Shown here: positions 61,298-64,000 of the stretch, piece by piece
Layout of the letters: every line of letters starts with the position of its first letter
How positions within the stretch are numbered: the first letter of the stretch is position 1
From: Pseudalkalibacillus hwajinpoensis
GTDB lineage: Bacteria > Bacillota > Bacilli > Bacillales > Guptibacillaceae
Reading direction: 5' to 3'
Assembly: GCF_039851965.1 (NCBI RefSeq)
Contig: NZ_CP156675.1
Coordinates: 124,001-188,000 of the forward strand
DNA: 64,000 bases
Notes under the pieces: generated by a model
Told to the model about the DNA's origin: nothing
What the model saw: only the letters and a program-made list of their open reading frames with translations
Databases searched by the model: none
Program-made: the position numbers and the translations under genes

Positions 61298-62115
61298 GCT
61301 TATTACAAGTAAAAGAAGTAAGTTATAGCTACAATTCTAAGAAACTCTTTAAATGGAAGGATCAATCCGAAAAGGTACTTCATGATATTTCCTTTTCTAT
61401 TGAAGAAGGAACATGCTTAGGTTTACTTGGTGCAAGTGGAGCTGGTAAAAGCACTTTAGGGAAAGTGATTCTTGGCATACAACCCCCACAGCAAGGAAAG
61501 GTTCTGTTTCAAGGATACGATATTTATAATGCAGATAAGATGACTCAACGAAAGGTATGTCGCGACCTACAAGTTGTTTTCCAAGATTCATATTCATCGG
61601 TTAATCCTCGAATGACAGCTGAACGTATTATAAGTGAGCCATTAGAGAATTATGAAAAACTCACCAAAAGAGAACAGAGAAGAAGGGTTATGGAGTTATT
61701 GGCACGAGTAGGATTAAGTGAAGATGATATAAAAAAATACCCACATCAATTTAGTGGTGGACAATTACAAAGGATTAATATCGCTAGAGCAATAGCACTT
61801 AAACCGAAGTTAATCGTCCTAGATGAATCAGTTAGTAGTTTAGATATGGTTACACAAAGTTTAATTTTAGATTTATTAAGCGAATTGAAAGTCGACTTCG
61901 GATTATCTTATCTTTTTATTACCCATGATATTAAAGCAGCCTTTTCCATTTCTGATAAGCTTGGTGTGCTTGAAAAAGGAGAACTTATTGATCGATATGA
62001 TTCAAAGGATCAGTTTATGAAATCTCACCATCCTGCTATAAAACGAATGCGAGACTCTATTCTCGCTGAACATCCACGTTATCGTTCGCTTACCCCGAAG
62101 TCAAACAAGACATAG
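61294..62115 (+). CDS. nikE: Nickel/peptide ABC transporter ATPase NikE type
   Basis: 273 residues. Walker A GASGAGKSTLGK, signature FSGGQLQRINIARA, Walker B LIVLDESVSSLD (DES in place of DEP). Final gene of the operon; terminator follows. With NikD it powers the permease pair. Confidence 0.87.
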   Translation: MSLLQVKEVSYSYNSKKLFKWKDQSEKVLHDISFSIEEGTCLGLLGASGAGKSTLGKVILGIQPPQQGKVLFQGYDIYNADKMTQRKVCRDLQVVFQDSYSSVNPRMTAERIISEPLENYEKLTKREQRRRVMELLARVGLSEDDIKKYPHQFSGGQLQRINIARAIALKPKLIVLDESVSSLDMVTQSLILDLLSELKVDFGLSYLFITHDIKAAFSISDKLGVLEKGELIDRYDSKDQFMKSHHPAIKRMRDSILAEHPRYRSLTPKSNKT

Positions 62116-62163
62116 TACTGTAGGGTTAATCGTTTATTCAGCTAGAAATAAACCGGAGAATTA

Positions 62164-62198
62164 ATGTCACAACATATTAAAATGCTGTGACATTTTTG
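62164..62198 (+). terminator. Terminator of the nik-type operon
   Basis: ATGTCACA and TGTGACAT form the stem, followed by TTTTTG. Confidence 0.8.
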
Positions 62199-62353
62199 TG
62201 GTTTAAAGGGGACAATTCAAGAATATTGGATCACGTTTTTTGTTCCGTTATAGGAAGCGATTGTTTAGTAACGTGTGCAATCCTTAGACCGAAAGAGAGC
62301 ATGTCACTCTCTTCATTTAACTTCGTGTATAATATCAGTTTTACGAATAGTTG

Positions 62354-62383
62354 TTAGTAAACGAAACAAACGTTTGCTATAAT
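62354..62383 (+). promoter_or_regulatory. Promoter of the MNT-HEPN pair, with an internal palindrome
   Basis: TATAAT at 62378-62383 with TTAGTA at 62354-62359 (18-base spacer). CAAACGTTTG (62367-62376), a perfect palindrome, lies between the two elements, an ideal operator site for autoregulation by the toxin-antitoxin complex. Confidence 0.5.
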
Positions 62384-62414
62384 AGAAGAAAACCAATTAA
62401 TGGAGGTTATTCCA

Positions 62415-62822
62415 TTGGATAATAAGATGCTAACGGAAATCGTGAATACGTTAAAAGATACGGTATCCCCTCATTTGATTTACTTGTTTGGATCTACAGC
62501 TAAAGGAACATCTCATGCAAAAAGTGATCTCGATGTCGCTTTCCTTTCACCTGTCACGTTGGATGAATATGAGGTATTTATGCTCGCTCAGCAGTTGGCC
62601 ACAAAAGTGAATCGAGACGTTGACTTGGTTGATTTGAGAAGAGCATCGACAGTCTTTCAGGGGCAAATCGTGGCTACAGGTAAAATCATTTATTCTTCAG
62701 ATGAGCAAACACGCATGAATTATGAAATGAAAGTTCTAAAGATGTACGCCAAATTAGGTGAAGAACGGAAACTGATCATCGATGACATTGAGGAAAGTGG
62801 GACGGTGTTTAATGAAGAATGA
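62415..62822 (+). CDS. mntA: MNT-domain antitoxin (MntA-like nucleotidyltransferase)
   Basis: About 135 residues. The minimal nucleotidyltransferase motif is LFGSTAKGTSHAKSDLDVAF: GSxAxG and the paired Asp residues. In MntA-HepT systems the antitoxin adenylylates the HEPN toxin at a tyrosine and neutralises it. TTG at 62415 is chosen for the GGAGG seven bases upstream; an in-frame ATG at 62400 lacks one. The stop overlaps the toxin gene by 11 bases. Confidence 0.83.
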   Translation: MDNKMLTEIVNTLKDTVSPHLIYLFGSTAKGTSHAKSDLDVAFLSPVTLDEYEVFMLAQQLATKVNRDVDLVDLRRASTVFQGQIVATGKIIYSSDEQTRMNYEMKVLKMYAKLGEERKLIIDDIEESGTVFNEE

Positions 62823-63216
62823 CGTCATTTTAAACAAAATCAGTATTATTGAACGTTGTGTACGTAGGGTTAGAGAGGAATATGCTGATAATCCAGCTAA
62901 TCTAAGCAACTTCACAAAACAGGATTCCATTATCCTTAACCTTCAAAGAGCTTGTGAAGCTAGTATCGACCTAGCGATGCATATCGTAGCCGAGAAGAAA
63001 CTTGGGCTGCCTCAAAACAGCCGTGATGCCTTTACTTTTCTTGAAAATGAAGAGGTCATCTCCTCCCCTCTTAGTCAAAAGATGAAAGCGATGGTAGGAT
63101 TTCGAAACATTGCCGTTCATGATTACCAGGAAGTCAATCTAGTCATTTTACAGAAGATCCTTGAGGATCATTTAATCGACTTTATGGAGTTTACGAAAAC
63201 CACTTTATCATACTAG
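62812..63216 (+). CDS. hepT: HEPN-domain toxin (HepT/DUF86)
   Basis: 134 residues, all-alpha. The RNase motif R-x4-H is RNIAVHDY, and the Tyr two residues after the His is the one adenylylated by MntA in known systems. ATG at 62812 starts within the antitoxin frame, so the two are translationally coupled. Known HepT proteins cleave tRNA or mRNA. Such pairs act in plasmid maintenance or phage defence. Confidence 0.83.
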   Translation: MKNDVILNKISIIERCVRRVREEYADNPANLSNFTKQDSIILNLQRACEASIDLAMHIVAEKKLGLPQNSRDAFTFLENEEVISSPLSQKMKAMVGFRNIAVHDYQEVNLVILQKILEDHLIDFMEFTKTTLSY

Positions 63217-63246
63217 TTTAAGATAATTATATTATGGTAACAAAAA

Positions 63247-63270
63247 CGTGTAAAAATTGTATTATACACG
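63247..63270. promoter_or_regulatory. Spaced inverted repeat before xerS
   Basis: CGTGTA, 12 bases, TACACG, ending 29 bases before the recombinase start. It may be an operator or a promoter feature (the right half overlaps ATTATAC). Confidence 0.35.
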
Positions 63271-63299
63271 AAGTTATTTATTTTAAGGAGATAGCATGT

Positions 63300-64000
63300 A
63301 TGGCCACTTCTAGACAACAATTGAATCATCAACGCAAATATGAAGCCCTCCTCCCTTCTCTTCCTGAGTATGTTCGTGATTATATACTCGCGTTAGAAGA
63401 AAACGAACGATCAGCTTCAACGATTCTGAACTATGTGATTGATATTAAGAGCTTTTTGGTATGGCTTCAGTCTCAGGGGTTTGCTGATGAAGGTCCTATT
63501 AAAAACATTTCACATGAGGTACTGGCTACGCTTCCTTTAGATGCAGCACGTGCTTACTTTAACCAGGTATCGAATGAGGAAATTCATATCTCTCGTTTCG
63601 AATCAAAAAAGAGAGAAAAAACCTCGGTTAATCGGAAGAAGTCTGCTTTACGCTCCCTTTTTAAGTATTTAACTACTCAAACGGAAACAGTTGATGGCGA
63701 ACCTCTCTTCCATCGCAATGTGATGCAAAAAATAGCGGTTATAAAACCTAAAGAAACGCTAAACGAACGCAGTCGAAAACTGGCCGATAGCATATTTCAA
63801 GAAGATGATGATGTCGCTTTTTTAGACTACCTTCTAAATGACTACGAGCATTCCCTGAGTGAAAGGCAACGCTCCTACTTTTTAAGGGATAAAGAGCGTG
63901 ATTTTGCGATTCTATCTCTCTTTTTAGGAAGTGGGATTCGATTAAACGAGCTTGCAGACATTCGAGTGAGAGATCTTCATATCAAAAACAGCAGCATTTC
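63300..64000 (+). CDS. xerS: XerS-type tyrosine recombinase, cut by window edge
   Basis: The first 233 residues or so. The N-terminal SAM-like core-binding domain (about 15-140) includes LEENERSASTILNYVIDIKS and NRKKSALRSLFKYLT. The start of the catalytic domain reads FLGSGIRLNELADIRVRDL with the first catalytic Arg. The rest, including the nucleophile Tyr, lies beyond the window. Residues such as ERDFAILSLFLGSGIRLNE are typical of single-recombinase XerS proteins. ATG at 63300 follows AAGGAG; an out-of-frame ATG four bases upstream ends at once. Confidence 0.82.
   Translation, partial: MATSRQQLNHQRKYEALLPSLPEYVRDYILALEENERSASTILNYVIDIKSFLVWLQSQGFADEGPIKNISHEVLATLPLDAARAYFNQVSNEEIHISRFESKKREKTSVNRKKSALRSLFKYLTTQTETVDGEPLFHRNVMQKIAVIKPKETLNERSRKLADSIFQEDDDVAFLDYLLNDYEHSLSERQRSYFLRDKERDFAILSLFLGSGIRLNELADIRVRDLHIKNSSI

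Noticed and set aside
1..64000. CRISPR arrays, tRNA or rRNA genes
   Set aside because: No regularly spaced 25-40 base repeats and no tRNA cloverleaf or rRNA sequence was noticed on either strand.

Overview
The window looks like the chromosome of a low-GC, spore-forming member of the Bacillaceae, possibly a salt-tolerant genus such as Halobacillus or its relatives (inference). Grounds: AGGAGG-type ribosome sites with frequent TTG and GTG starts, a bioWAFDB-type operon behind a BirA operator, Zur and Fur boxes of the Bacillus type, levansucrase with LevB-type endolevanase, an ansR-like regulator beside asparaginase and aspartase, and a collagen-like protein of exosporium type.

Layout. 0.4-1.6 kb: a secreted M23 endopeptidase and a partner made only of an SH3 domain, both with actinobacterial flavour. 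1.9-5.4 kb: remnants of a zeta-toxin-like gene and an amino-acid oxidase, an intact ornithine cyclodeaminase-family gene, a YitT-type membrane protein and a yolD-like gene. 5.8-11.2 kb: a zinc-starvation regulon with five Zur-box-like sites, in front of a COG0523 GTPase, a decayed folE2, the ycgR-ycgQ pair, a flavoprotein and a decayed second COG0523 gene that runs into a group II intron remnant. 11.6-17.05 kb: the biotin operon bioW-A-F-D-(bioB remnant)-bioY on the minus strand. BioB has lost its radical-SAM half while the BioY transporter is intact, which suggests salvage rather than synthesis. 17.1-24.1 kb: an accessory zone with degraded genes, a 32-codon ORF with its own terminator, a fold-back element, a plasmid-type DNA-binding gene broken by a frameshift beside three repeats spaced by 20 bp, and small genes of unknown role.

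24.1-41.05 kb is a fructan island: a DeoR-type repressor, a complete CUT2 sugar ABC transporter, a 1206-residue secreted GH32 enzyme whose catalytic domain is split by about 500 residues of binding modules, an IS3 scar, a YesM/YesN-type two-component system, an orphan sugar-binding lipoprotein, levansucrase (sacB) and levB. Together they can make levan, degrade it outside the cell and import the product.

42-47.4 kb: an asparagine/aspartate module with an NhaC/MleN-type antiporter, two asparaginases, aspartase and an XRE regulator. 47.4-55.4 kb: an IS110-family remnant, the collagen-like protein, a LacI regulator with three copies of its likely operator, a GH97 alpha-glucosidase with extra C-terminal modules, and a family of dispersed non-coding repeats. 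55.5-62.2 kb: an MFS exporter divergent from a nikABCDE-type ABC operon that carries an exact 7-1-7 Fur box. 62.4-64 kb: a MntA/HepT (MNT-HEPN) toxin-antitoxin pair and a XerS-type tyrosine recombinase cut by the window edge.

The most striking general property is the number of decayed genes (about a dozen), many inside pathways whose other members remain intact.
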